Assembly: GCF_023716865.1 (NCBI RefSeq)
Contig: NZ_CP092417.1
Location: forward strand, 3,760,001-3,824,000
Source: Endozoicomonas sp. SCSIO W0465
GTDB lineage: Bacteria > Pseudomonadota > Gammaproteobacteria > Pseudomonadales > Endozoicomonadaceae
Direction of reading: 5' to 3'
DNA length: 64,000 nucleotides
A program made the translations under genes and the position numbers. Positions 26,299 through 35,932 of the stretch are shown here, one piece after another (the stretch's first letter is position 1; the number at the start of each line of letters is the position of its first letter). The notes below the pieces were generated by a model. The model was not told where the DNA came from. It was given only the letters and a program-made list of their open reading frames with translations, and did no database searches.

Positions 26299-28275
26299 AT
26301 GTCCCAACCGGAAAACCCGATGCCTTCCGGGCAAATGATCAATCCCCCCGTATTTTTTGGTTCAGCCATTTTAATACTTATCCTGGTGGGTTATACGGTT
26401 TTTTTCCCTGAAGATGCCAATAACCGATTTACACATCTGCAAATGAGCATCATGACCAACGTCAGCTGGTTTTATGTCATGGCCGTGGCCCTGATTCTTT
26501 TGTGCGTGGTATTCCTGGGCCTCTCCCGTTACGGGGATATCAAGCTCGGCCCGGATCATGCAGAACCTTCGTTCAGATTTGGCTCCTGGTTTGCCATGCT
26601 CTTTTCCGCCGGTATGGGGATTGGCCTGATGTTTTTTGGTGTAGCTGAACCGGTGATGCACTTCCTTTCACCACCACTGGGTGAACCGGGCACCATCGAA
26701 GCGGCTAAAGAAGCCATGAAACTGACCTTTTTCCACTGGGGTCTACATGCCTGGGCGATCTACGCCATAGTGGCCCTGATCCTTGCCTTCTTTGGTTACC
26801 GGCATCATTTGCCACTTACTCTCCGTTCCGCCCTTTACCCCATTATTGGTGACCGTATTTACGGCATTCCCGGCCACACCATTGATGTGTTTGCCATATT
26901 GGGCACCATCTTTGGTGTCGCAACCGCACTGGGTTACGGAGTTTTGCAGGTTAATTCCGGGCTAAACTACCTTCTTGGTATTGACATCAGCACACAGACA
27001 CAAGTTATTCTGATTGTGGTCATCACGGCACTGGCCACCATTTCTGTCGCAACAGGCCTTGATAAAGGCATCCGACGCCTGTCAGAAGTAAACCTGCTCC
27101 TGGCACTGATGCTGTTAGTGATGGTGGTACTGCTGGGACCCACCGTCCTGCTGTTGCAGATGTTCGTGCAAAATACTGGTGGTTACCTGTCGGACATCGT
27201 CGGTAAAACCTTCAATCTTTACGCCTATGAGCCCACCGAGTGGCTTGGCGGCTGGACGTTGTTCTATTGGGCCTGGTGGCTCTCCTGGTCACCGTTTGTC
27301 GGTATGTTTATTGCCCGTATTTCAAGGGGCAGAACAATTCGTGAGTTTGTTACCGGCGTTCTTTTCGTACCTACGGGCCTGACACTGATCTGGATGACCG
27401 CTTTTGGCAATACCGCCATCGACATGATATTGAACCGGGGAATGGCCGGTTTGGGGCAGGCCGTAGAAACGGATGTACCCATCGCGCTGTTCAAGTTTCT
27501 GGAATATTTCCCGTTCTCAAATTTACTCTCGATAATCGCCATTGCCATGGTCACCATCTTTTTTGTCACCTCCTCCGACTCAAGTGCCATGGTTGTCGAT
27601 ATGCTGGCCTCCGGAGGCAACAGTAAAACACCGCTCTGGCAGCGAGTGTTCTGGTCCAGCCTTATTGGTGTCGTAGCCATGGTACTGTTATTGGCAGGAG
27701 GTCTGCAGGCCCTGCAAACGGTGACCATAGCCTCTGCCCTGCCCTTTTCTATCGTTCTTCTGGTTTCGGCTTATGGCTTGCTAAAAGCACTGGCTGTTGA
27801 TGCTGCCAAGAGAACCAGTCTGGAAAAAACGACATTGACGCCCAAAGTGGGGTACAAACCGATACCGTGGCAAAACCGCCTGGCAACCATGGTCAGCTTC
27901 CCTCGCCGCTCTCATGTCAACCGCTTTATTCAGGATGTTGTGCTCCCCACTATGGAATCTGTCGCATCAGAACTCAGTAAGCAGGGCGTAGAAAGCACGA
28001 TTCAGCTGGATACTGAAAAGCAGATACCCAGCCTGGTGGTTCTCCACGGCGATGAAGTAGATTTTTTTTACAAAGTGACTCCCCGTTCCTATCTTCAGCC
28101 CAGTTTTATGCTGGACGAAGACGATGAAGAAGAGCGCAAATATTTCCGTGCCGAGGTTTTTCTGAGAGAAGGCGGCCAAGGTTACGACATTATGGGCTGG
28201 ACCAGTGATCAGGTAATTAGCGATATTATTGACCAGTATGAAAAGCACATGCATTTCCTTCACATGGTTCGATAA
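26299..28275 (+). CDS. betT: BCCT-family betaine/choline transporter BetT
   Basis: Sodium- or proton-coupled importer of choline or betaine, with 12 predicted membrane helices and 658 residues from ATG 26299 (MSQPENPMPSGQ). A TTG at 26224 would add 25 residues, but it lacks a good ribosome-binding site. Family hallmarks are the GMGIGLMFFGVAEPVMHF glycine-rich helix 3 and the helix-8 aromatic box WAWWLSWSPFVGMFIARIS. The long cytosolic tail (about 150 residues after the last helix) is typical of osmosensing BetT-type carriers. Substrate cannot be fixed from sequence alone. It is divergent from the MarR regulator and shares its operator region. Confidence 0.92.
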   Translation: MSQPENPMPSGQMINPPVFFGSAILILILVGYTVFFPEDANNRFTHLQMSIMTNVSWFYVMAVALILLCVVFLGLSRYGDIKLGPDHAEPSFRFGSWFAMLFSAGMGIGLMFFGVAEPVMHFLSPPLGEPGTIEAAKEAMKLTFFHWGLHAWAIYAIVALILAFFGYRHHLPLTLRSALYPIIGDRIYGIPGHTIDVFAILGTIFGVATALGYGVLQVNSGLNYLLGIDISTQTQVILIVVITALATISVATGLDKGIRRLSEVNLLLALMLLVMVVLLGPTVLLLQMFVQNTGGYLSDIVGKTFNLYAYEPTEWLGGWTLFYWAWWLSWSPFVGMFIARISRGRTIREFVTGVLFVPTGLTLIWMTAFGNTAIDMILNRGMAGLGQAVETDVPIALFKFLEYFPFSNLLSIIAIAMVTIFFVTSSDSSAMVVDMLASGGNSKTPLWQRVFWSSLIGVVAMVLLLAGGLQALQTVTIASALPFSIVLLVSAYGLLKALAVDAAKRTSLEKTTLTPKVGYKPIPWQNRLATMVSFPRRSHVNRFIQDVVLPTMESVASELSKQGVESTIQLDTEKQIPSLVVLHGDEVDFFYKVTPRSYLQPSFMLDEDDEEERKYFRAEVFLREGGQGYDIMGWTSDQVISDIIDQYEKHMHFLHMVR

Positions 28276-28478
28276 GACCAGGCAAGAGATCATCAACTCA
28301 AATTCGCCAACAGCGCTTATCACACATATACGAGCCGTTGATAACGTGTCTTGATGGTCAAAAGGCATTGATATCGCTTATTGAGAAGTGAAGAACTTCA
28401 GCCTGAAATGGCTATTTATTAGTACCAAAGTAACTTTTTTCTCTTTTCGCTGTCTAACCTCTCAAACACTCACAGAAA

Positions 28479-29453
28479 GTGCTCACCATGTCCTTTATGC
28501 CCTGTTTACACCGAATGGTATTGACGAGCTGCATGCTACTGACCGCAGCCATCAGTTTTTCCGACAGTCCTATAGCTGAGCAGACTGCTGTTCAGCCTGA
28601 AATGAACGACAGTATCCCCTCCTACCTGCAAAGAGTGCTACCTCACCAATTGATCAACTGTCTGGCTTACCACATCGCTGAAAAGCAGTGGCCGTGGTTT
28701 AAAAATCATTTAATCACCGACTTCATTGCCAGAAATAATATCGATATGAGTGAAGCTCTCCATGAAAATCCAGAGCACTATCGAAGCTTTAATGACTTTT
28801 TTACCCGCGCTCTTAAGCAAGGAGTCCGCCCGCTTCCTGAAGACCCGGATCTGATCATCAGCCCGGTAGACGGTACCATCAGCCAGATAGGTCCTATCGA
28901 AAATGACCGGATTATTCAGGCAAAACACCATAATTACAGCCTGTCTGCCTTATTTGCCGGTGATAAACAGCTGGCCAGCAGATTCAAGCATGGCCAGTTC
29001 AGTACTATTTACCTTTCACCAAGTGATTATCATCGTATTCATATGCCCACCAGCGGGACCCTGCAACAAATGATTTACGTCCCTGGTTCGCTTTATTCCG
29101 TGAATGCTGCAACGACAAACGATATCGAAGGTTTATACGCCCGCAACGAGCGGGTCATCAGTATTTTTGCAACCGATGTTGGAGAGATGGCTGTCATTAT
29201 GGTAGGAGCCATGGTCGTCGGCAGTATGGAAACTGTCTGGGCTGGACCAGTGAAACCAAAGTCACGCCAAATTACATGGCAGTCCTATAAAGACAGAACT
29301 GTTTATCTCAAGCGGGGTGATGAGATGGGACGATTCAAATTGGGATCAACAACTATTGTTCTGTTTGCTAATCCGGAAGTACGCTGGTTTGAATACCACC
29401 AACCAGGCAATAAGATCAAAATGGGAACTGCCATTGGCAGCAAACTGGATTAA
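28479..29453 (+). CDS. psd: Phosphatidylserine decarboxylase
   Basis: Pyruvoyl enzyme that converts phosphatidylserine to phosphatidylethanolamine at the inner membrane. The 324-residue proenzyme has the self-cleavage motif LGST (in FKLGSTTIVLF) near the C-terminus, where the Ser becomes the pyruvoyl group, plus FNDFFTRALKQGVRP, ISPVDGTISQIG and YLSPSDYHRIHMP with the conserved Asp and His. It carries an unusual hydrophobic, cysteine-containing N-terminal extension of about 40 residues (CLHRMVLTSCMLLTAAISF) before the usual start region. ATG 28479 or 28488 could be used. It is not next to orn/rsgA as in enterics. Confidence 0.93.
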   Translation: MLTMSFMPCLHRMVLTSCMLLTAAISFSDSPIAEQTAVQPEMNDSIPSYLQRVLPHQLINCLAYHIAEKQWPWFKNHLITDFIARNNIDMSEALHENPEHYRSFNDFFTRALKQGVRPLPEDPDLIISPVDGTISQIGPIENDRIIQAKHHNYSLSALFAGDKQLASRFKHGQFSTIYLSPSDYHRIHMPTSGTLQQMIYVPGSLYSVNAATTNDIEGLYARNERVISIFATDVGEMAVIMVGAMVVGSMETVWAGPVKPKSRQITWQSYKDRTVYLKRGDEMGRFKLGSTTIVLFANPEVRWFEYHQPGNKIKMGTAIGSKLD

Positions 29454-29607
29454 CCATGAAAACTGCTTTTTTCAATGAATACAAAGAGAAGCTAATTTTC
29501 ATGGCTAATAACTTCCAATCTCAGCAGCACTAACAACGTCATTAACAACACCTGAAGTGATCAATCTGCTTCGCCGCATTGATAAAGACGATTCCCCCCA
29601 GGCTCAT

Positions 29608-32004
29608 TTATAAATATGTGTCGTCAAGATCCTCCTTAAATGGAACTTTAGTACCAATAGAGGTACTAGGGCTAAACTCAAGGCTGGAATCCTGATAAGA
29701 AGCACGTAAGGGGTTTTCATCCGATGATGAAAAACCTTCCCCACCCTCAAACATTAGAGAGCCTCTCACATTGGAGTCGTGGTAAGTATCAAGATCTTCT
29801 GCTTCTACCAGCACACCACGAGCGCCCCCACCAAAACTTGATGTTATCATTTCGCTCGATAAAGTGCTCGACTTCGTAGAAACATGTCTTTCTTCATGTT
29901 GAACGTCAGTAGAACTGACTTTCTTGCTGGCGTTTTCAAGCGACTCTGTTTTTGCCTCCAAAGACCGAAGTCTGGCCGCGCTATCTGTATTCGAGCTTTT
30001 CATCTCAGAAACTCCCTGCGTTATCTGTTTCAACAGTGTATCAACCTCGGAATGTCTGAGTTTATCCAGAATGTCCGTAAGTTTCTGTAAATTACTCTCA
30101 CAATCATTTATATTTTGCTTGTTCATATCAACCTCTCGTCGTATCTCAAGCAATTCCTGTTTTATTGAACTCAGGCCTTTAAGTTGACTTCGTAAATTCA
30201 GAACCTCAGTTTTCGCTTCAGAAATTGCCACGGTTTGCCTATCGAGTGTTTCCACTCGTTTCTGACTCTCTCGTTGAGATTCAGCTAATTTTCCATGCAG
30301 CTCTTTAACCTGGTGACTCAGACTATCAGTCTGCATTTGTGCTTTAATTTGTTGTTCCTGAAGCTTGGCAATCTCTTGCTCTTTCACTTCAATATTATGG
30401 CGAAAATACTCGCGTTCTTTAGGATTACCCTGGGATTTAGCTGTATTCAATTCCCCATTAAGACTACTTATTTCGTTTTTCAGATCACCTATCGTTTTCT
30501 CATACCCCTCAATTGATGACAAATGAGAGCGAATTGATTGTTCCTTACTACGAATCTCTTGTACAAAATTATCAACTTCTTTCTGATGACTTTTCTGCTG
30601 CTGTTCCAGGCTCTGCTGCAAGGCATTATTATGGATTTTGACACCCTCAAGGTCAGTCTGCATGCGACCCATACCACTAAGTTCTGACCGCTGAAGTTGG
30701 ATATGTTGTGATAAATGTTCAATGTGATCTTGATTTTTTTTCAGCTCATTCCTCAGGTAATCGACCTCACCTTCCTTCAAATCAACTTTAGCTTGTAAAG
30801 AGGCAACGTCCTGTTTCGCCTGATTAAGCGTCACCTGACATGTTTCTAATTTAATCTTTAGTTGCTTGGCACGTTCTGACTCGTAATTTTTTTCGCCATC
30901 AACATTGGTAAGCTGGCTTGATAAGGTGTGTACCTGTGTCTGTGTTTTTGCAAGTTCTTCTTGTGCAGCTGCCAGCGAACGCTTTGAGTCAGCCAGTTGT
31001 GCCTCCATGTTCTTCAGACCAGCAGCAGATCTGCTCAATTCAGCATGCAACCTGGACCCATTTCTCTTATGGGAGTCCAGCTCTTCAGCTAACCGGCTAT
31101 TTGCTGAATTGACTGCAGACAACTCCTTTTGGCCTTGTTGAATCTCTCCGTTCAACCAATCAATATGACGCTGCTGGTTCTTATTGGTCGTTTCCAACTC
31201 TGACATAGCCTTTTTCAGCTGAAGCTGTTCAATACCCAGCTCTTTCATTTTACTTTCAGCAGTGACTGCGTGCTCCATCACATGATCAAGCTGAGTTGAC
31301 AGGTTTTCATTCCCAGTTCGCATCGATTCCAACTGCGTTGTAAGTTTATCTGCTTCACCCTGAGCCTTATTCCATTCAAATTGAGCCAGCTCTAACCGGC
31401 TGCTCACCTCCTTGAACTCACTCTTTATATCCTTAAGAGCCTCACCCTGCCTTTTATTTAGGGCAATTAATTCATCCCTTTCACGCCGTAACGCCACTAT
31501 TGCCTGTTCACCCTTAGCGTGCGACTCTATCAGTTTTTCTGCCGTATGAGTCAGACGTTGACCCCTATCCTCAGCCATTGAGGCCAATTGCTCCGTAGTC
31601 AATAATTGACTCAGTCTCTCTGGCGTAACATCAGCTCTGTTCGCGTAGCTAGCATATTGTTGACTTTGTTGTTGACTCTGTTGCAACTGTTCACCGGCAT
31701 CACGAAGTGCGGTGCGAAGCTCGTGTATCTCCCTCGTTTGTTCATGGCTATGTTCCTTCAGCATAGAAAGAGCACCATGGTCAACAACACAGCCTTGAAA
31801 AGGAGAGCTACCAAACGATGGCCCCTGCCCAACTGAATAGTGATGTCCTGAAAGATGAGGCGCACCAGCTTCATGATGAGCTACGCTGCTCCCTGCCCAG
31901 GAAACTGATCCTTGCCCCGGTTGAGGAGCACCCGCTTGTACCCCAGTAGATAAACTGGATTGTGACATCGCTGGAGGAAGCGTCATGCCATTGCTATGAA
32001 TCAT
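29608..32004 (-). CDS. Long coiled-coil protein of unknown function
   Basis: A 798-residue protein. The first 90 residues are Gly/Ser/Pro/His-rich and likely disordered (MIHSNGMTLPPAMSQSS). Residues about 90-690 are continuous heptad-rich helix with runs of Gln, Glu and Lys (QQSQQQSQQYASYA; SLEQQQKSHQKEV). The last 70 residues are an acidic, Ser-rich tail (EDLDTYHDSNVRGSLMFEG). There is no signal peptide or membrane segment. Length and composition resemble myosin-tail or tether-like proteins of host-associated bacteria, but no homologue can be named. It is the third in a row of minus-strand accessory genes, after the pair at 32283-34672, with its own 278-bp upstream region. Confidence 0.8.
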   Translation of the reverse strand: MIHSNGMTLPPAMSQSSLSTGVQAGAPQPGQGSVSWAGSSVAHHEAGAPHLSGHHYSVGQGPSFGSSPFQGCVVDHGALSMLKEHSHEQTREIHELRTALRDAGEQLQQSQQQSQQYASYANRADVTPERLSQLLTTEQLASMAEDRGQRLTHTAEKLIESHAKGEQAIVALRRERDELIALNKRQGEALKDIKSEFKEVSSRLELAQFEWNKAQGEADKLTTQLESMRTGNENLSTQLDHVMEHAVTAESKMKELGIEQLQLKKAMSELETTNKNQQRHIDWLNGEIQQGQKELSAVNSANSRLAEELDSHKRNGSRLHAELSRSAAGLKNMEAQLADSKRSLAAAQEELAKTQTQVHTLSSQLTNVDGEKNYESERAKQLKIKLETCQVTLNQAKQDVASLQAKVDLKEGEVDYLRNELKKNQDHIEHLSQHIQLQRSELSGMGRMQTDLEGVKIHNNALQQSLEQQQKSHQKEVDNFVQEIRSKEQSIRSHLSSIEGYEKTIGDLKNEISSLNGELNTAKSQGNPKEREYFRHNIEVKEQEIAKLQEQQIKAQMQTDSLSHQVKELHGKLAESQRESQKRVETLDRQTVAISEAKTEVLNLRSQLKGLSSIKQELLEIRREVDMNKQNINDCESNLQKLTDILDKLRHSEVDTLLKQITQGVSEMKSSNTDSAARLRSLEAKTESLENASKKVSSTDVQHEERHVSTKSSTLSSEMITSSFGGGARGVLVEAEDLDTYHDSNVRGSLMFEGGEGFSSSDENPLRASYQDSSLEFSPSTSIGTKVPFKEDLDDTYL

Positions 32005-32282
32005 TTATTACCTTCTCTTTTGTTGGGCCAAAATAACACTCCTTTGAGAAAAAAAGCTGGCGAAAGTTGCATTGGTTAATATTTTTTTTAAAATCAAAAA
32101 ATTACGTTTTAATTTCATTCTCGGATAAACAAGGCATTCGCCTGACCATCCATCTATACAGTCCCAAAGTCAATGGTGTAAGGTATTCGGGAGCCAATAG
32201 CGCGATCATGAGTTAAAGCAATGAACAACCCGAACGGGTACTACCACCGGGTCCGGGCTTCAGGTGAGGTTTTCAGGTAATC

Positions 32283-32861
32283 TTATCCCTTCCGGTTGAG
32301 CCAGCCTGAGGTCTTCCGGATCGGATCGGCAGCATCAGTTCCCTTTCCCCGTGTCCATGTGGCGATGGGTTTCATTCCATATCGAATCATCGGTTTAGCT
32401 CCATAATCGACAACAAGGTTCAGGAATTTTTCGAGGAACTTATAGGGCCATTTCACTAAAGCAATCATGGCACTATTCAGCAGCCCCCTGGCGGCTACCT
32501 TATCGGTACTGGCCGCTGATAAAGCCTGATCTGTTGGTCGCGGATCAATAACTGACTGGTCATCTGCCTGTAAAAGCACACGCTCTTTCTGTTGATCAGG
32601 CATCGGCAGCGTTGATAACGCCACGTTGGCATGAACTGACGCTTCCTCAATAGCTGATGGCTGGTTCAACAAGGGCAACAATGACGAAGTCACGGATTCT
32701 GGTAAAATCTCTGTTTTTAAAGAGTCCCGGTCTTGCCTGGTTGCCAGCGTATTTGGAGCGATCGTATGTAGTAAAACCTCAGGGTATAGAAGGATAGAGG
32801 TGAAAGCATCTGTTTCACCGGTTGCTTGAGATGATGCCATCCTTTGAACTGCTCCTGGCAT
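32283..32861 (-). CDS. Unknown protein translationally coupled to coiled-coil gene
   Basis: A 192-residue protein without recognised domains. Its ATG shares a base with the stop codon of the upstream 603-residue gene (TAATG at 32863-32859), which strongly suggests translational coupling. The N-terminal two thirds are polar. Residues about 145-180 are amphipathic and basic (LVKWPYKFLEKFLNLVVDYG, IRYGMKPIATWTRGKG) and could associate with a membrane. It probably works with its coupled partner; function unknown. Confidence 0.7.
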   Translation of the reverse strand: MPGAVQRMASSQATGETDAFTSILLYPEVLLHTIAPNTLATRQDRDSLKTEILPESVTSSLLPLLNQPSAIEEASVHANVALSTLPMPDQQKERVLLQADDQSVIDPRPTDQALSAASTDKVAARGLLNSAMIALVKWPYKFLEKFLNLVVDYGAKPMIRYGMKPIATWTRGKGTDAADPIRKTSGWLNRKG

Positions 32862-34672
32862 TAACGCTTTACTGTAACATCCTGCGTATTTTCATGCCGA
32901 CTATGAACCGGAGCGTTTTCCGGACTCAACAACACTAGCTCTTCCAGTTCTTCGAAATGACGCAATTCAATTTCAGACAGATCCTGCTGCTGCCTATCAA
33001 GCTGCCTTTCGATGTCCACTTTTTGAGTTGCCAGATCGTTATTGGCAAAAAATAACTGTCGATTTTTGGTGGCCAGGTCAGTGAGTTCCTCTTGTAGTGT
33101 AAAATTCTTTTCAAGCAATTCACTCTTTTCCTTTTCATGGGACATTATTTGTGATTCAAGGTATTCAACTTGTGATTCAAGGTATTCAACTTTGTCTCTC
33201 CCGCAACGACCTTCAACAATTTCCTTCTTAGCCATTTCCTTGACAGCCTGAATACCAGATAAATCAGAGCCCTGTTCAATCAGTGCATTCTGAGATGAGT
33301 TTACAACTGATGAGTTAACCCCAATAAATTCCTGATCCTCTATTACTCTGTCTTTTTCAGCCACGCTTGCTTCCAGAGTTTCAAGCTTTTCCGTCAGCCG
33401 GGCTATTTCTGCACTCTTCAATACTAACTGCGCTTTTGCCTCTTTTTGGTATCGATGCAATTGTTTATTTTCTTCCTGGTGATGCTGCAGCAATTCCTGA
33501 TGTTTTGCATGCAACTTCTCTGCCAGGTCTACTGATTCATCAAGAAGATGCTCCAGTTGCTGTTTATGAAGTCCAATCTCCAGATTGTCGACTTCAAGCT
33601 TATCAATGCGAGATTGAAGTTCCGTATTTTTATTTTCCTGCAACGCCTGGTACTGACTGATTTCTCCAAGAAGCTTCTGCACCTTCTCCTCGTTCTGAAC
33701 GCTGACACTATGCAGGTGACCTTGATGGAGCGCTTCTGACACTTCCATTTTACGATGATGCTGCGCCTCTAAATCTGTCATTTCCGATTGATGTTGCTCC
33801 TCCAGAGTGCGTACCTCTGCTTGATACCTGACCTCTAAATCACGCATTTGCTGTTGGTCTTCAGCCAATTGACGCTCAATAGAGCGAATTTTATCAGACT
33901 GCTTGTGACTGGCCCGGATATTATCTTCAATGGTCTGATCATGTTGCTGGCGGGCAGCTTCAAGCGCTGTAGTGAGCTCTTGAATGCGTAACGATTTTTC
34001 AACCAGTTGTTGGTCCAGTTCGACTTTTAAAGCCTGATAACTTGCACGGCCATCAGCATTCTCGCACTCAAGATTGTCTGCGCGTCTGACTTCACGTTCA
34101 ATCAGAGCATTAAGTTCATGATTTCTGTTCTGTTCCTTGGTTAATTCTTGACCCAACAGCTGTGCCTGATCGGCAATTTGATGATTAAAGCCCTTTAACT
34201 GACCCGCGTAGACTTTCCAGAATGACAACTGGTCTGAAAGTTTTGCATTCGAAGACTCAAGATCCTGCTTGTGCTGCTCAAGCTTCCGGGCATCCTCAAC
34301 CTGCTTTTCCGCCATTGGCAAGAGCTTTTGCACTGGCTCTTCAACCTTGGTTATCTTGCAGAGCAAGAGTTTTAGACCTCTGCCGGCATCATAGGTCAGG
34401 GAGGCAGGAATCAGTAACGGGCTAAGTACAATAGAGACAAGGTAACCAAACGGACCAAGCTTACCAACAACCCATCGACCCCATTTGATAAAACTGGGTT
34501 TGTTAAAGCCCAGATCATCAACCGCAGCCATGGTCGTTATATGAATCGCGTTGGCTCTATCGGTTATATCCTTGATAGCGGATGAATGAACCATATCTGT
34601 CCCGGCATTAGCAACAGCGACAGAAGCAGCGGCAACAGTACTGACCGAATTGTTAACAGGTTCAGTAGCCAT
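32861..34672 (-). CDS. Membrane-segment plus coiled-coil protein
   Basis: A 603-residue unknown protein. Residues 1-60 are Ala/Val/Ser-rich. Residues about 66-105 contain one or two hydrophobic helices (WVVGKLGPFGYLVSIVLSPLLI), and residues 115-590 are an almost unbroken coiled coil (heptads rich in Leu, Gln, Glu, His). An in-frame 21-bp tandem duplication (33150-33191) gives VEYLESQVEYLESQ, which exactly preserves the heptad register. A bilobed hydrophobic segment followed by coiled coil recalls secreted inclusion-membrane proteins, but that is only a resemblance. First gene of a coupled pair with 32283-32861. Confidence 0.8.
   Translation of the reverse strand: MATEPVNNSVSTVAAASVAVANAGTDMVHSSAIKDITDRANAIHITTMAAVDDLGFNKPSFIKWGRWVVGKLGPFGYLVSIVLSPLLIPASLTYDAGRGLKLLLCKITKVEEPVQKLLPMAEKQVEDARKLEQHKQDLESSNAKLSDQLSFWKVYAGQLKGFNHQIADQAQLLGQELTKEQNRNHELNALIEREVRRADNLECENADGRASYQALKVELDQQLVEKSLRIQELTTALEAARQQHDQTIEDNIRASHKQSDKIRSIERQLAEDQQQMRDLEVRYQAEVRTLEEQHQSEMTDLEAQHHRKMEVSEALHQGHLHSVSVQNEEKVQKLLGEISQYQALQENKNTELQSRIDKLEVDNLEIGLHKQQLEHLLDESVDLAEKLHAKHQELLQHHQEENKQLHRYQKEAKAQLVLKSAEIARLTEKLETLEASVAEKDRVIEDQEFIGVNSSVVNSSQNALIEQGSDLSGIQAVKEMAKKEIVEGRCGRDKVEYLESQVEYLESQIMSHEKEKSELLEKNFTLQEELTDLATKNRQLFFANNDLATQKVDIERQLDRQQQDLSEIELRHFEELEELVLLSPENAPVHSRHENTQDVTVKR
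33150..33191. repeat. 21-bp x2 tandem repeat in coiled-coil gene
   Basis: Two identical copies of a 21-bp unit beginning tgtgattcaaggtattcaac, in frame. The unit encodes seven residues, one heptad, so the coiled-coil register is kept. Confidence 0.95.
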
Positions 34673-34892
34673 AATTATTCCCTCTCTATTTTTATTCGAA
34701 CTTGATAAATTGAACTTTTGTCTTAGATAGGAGAGTTATTAATTAGTTTCCCGGTCAGAATAAAGATTTTGAAATTAAAAAATAATTTTAAATAATAATT
34801 TGGTTAATTCTCGATTTCATCGGGGATAGCGACGCGGAATACGCAGTTTGGAGTCAACAGAACCGTTGCCTGACTGCAGGTCAACATTAAGG

Positions 34893-35765
34893 TTAAGCAA
34901 CAGCACTCTGCTGAGGCGTTAAACCAAAATAACGCTTAAATTCACGACTGAACTGAGTCGGACTTTCATAACCCACCATTGCCGCAGCCTGATTTACCCT
35001 GAGCCCCTGATCCTGCAACAGTTCCCGGGCACGACTTAAACGCAGTTTCTTTAAATATTGAATAGGCGAAGATGCGGTCATTTGCCGAAAGTTCCGGTGA
35101 AAGGTTGAAGGACTCATATTAGCCAGTGTGGCAAGTTGCTCCACGCCCAGTGTCTGGTCATAGTGTTCATGCATAAACTTCATTGCACGCTCAAGCCGGG
35201 CCAGGGAAGTATTATGCCGGGCCAGGGCAAACAATGGGGCAGCCTGTTCACTGCAAAGAATCAGGAATAGTAGTTCCTGTATAAGTCCACGCCCCAAAGC
35301 AGCACTCTGCAAAGGTGAATGCAGGCAGTTTGCCAGTTTCAATACAGTAGCGGAAAAGGCCTCTGATACCGGGCTGGCGTATAAACTGCTGTTCTCCAAG
35401 CCACCTTCACAGGTATCAACTATCTGATTATGTTCATCAAATAGCCTGACCAATGGGTGAAGCAGGCTCAGGTCAATATCAATCAGTAACGAGAGCAATG
35501 GCTCTCCGGGAGCCACCCGGGTTTCACACTCAGCAGGAATAGGCAGGGTCAGAACCAGATAATTTTCCGGATTGTATTCATACACTTTCTGCTCCAGGTA
35601 AATCCGTTTGGCTCCCTGGGCTACAATAAAGATCCCCTGACTGTAGCAGAGTGGCTCTCTTTGTCGGGATTCACTGGCTTTGAAAACACCGACTCCGGAA
35701 AGATGAGTAACGTTATACCCCTCATCAAACGCCAATCCTGACAGACTCTGAGCCAGCTGATTCAT
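34893..35765 (-). CDS. AraC-family regulator, YqhC-like
   Basis: A transcription factor of about 290 residues from ATG 35765 (MNQLAQSLSGLAFDEG). A longer frame to 35837 adds 24 residues and overlaps the yqhD upstream region. The N-terminal AraC_N (cupin-like) domain has YSQGIFIVAQGAKRIYLEQ. The C-terminal double HTH has LGVEQLATLANMSPSTFHRN and VNQAAAMVGYESPTQFSREF. It is divergent from an aldehyde reductase of the YqhD type, the same arrangement as yqhC-yqhD in enteric bacteria. In those, YqhC senses aldehydes and activates yqhD; the same role is inferred here. Confidence 0.9.
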   Translation of the reverse strand: MNQLAQSLSGLAFDEGYNVTHLSGVGVFKASESRQREPLCYSQGIFIVAQGAKRIYLEQKVYEYNPENYLVLTLPIPAECETRVAPGEPLLSLLIDIDLSLLHPLVRLFDEHNQIVDTCEGGLENSSLYASPVSEAFSATVLKLANCLHSPLQSAALGRGLIQELLFLILCSEQAAPLFALARHNTSLARLERAMKFMHEHYDQTLGVEQLATLANMSPSTFHRNFRQMTASSPIQYLKKLRLSRARELLQDQGLRVNQAAAMVGYESPTQFSREFKRYFGLTPQQSAVA

Positions 35766-35932
35766 ACGACAATTTCCATTTGTATAGACTGAATATGCCG
35801 GAGCATAGCTGAACCAGTGGATAAAAAAAATCATCAATGATCGGTTTAGGCATGTTTTTGACAGAAATAGCCATTCTATTCAGTAAAGGAAACGATAAGC
35901 TTCTTTCCCATGGGAAACATGGGACAAACGAC

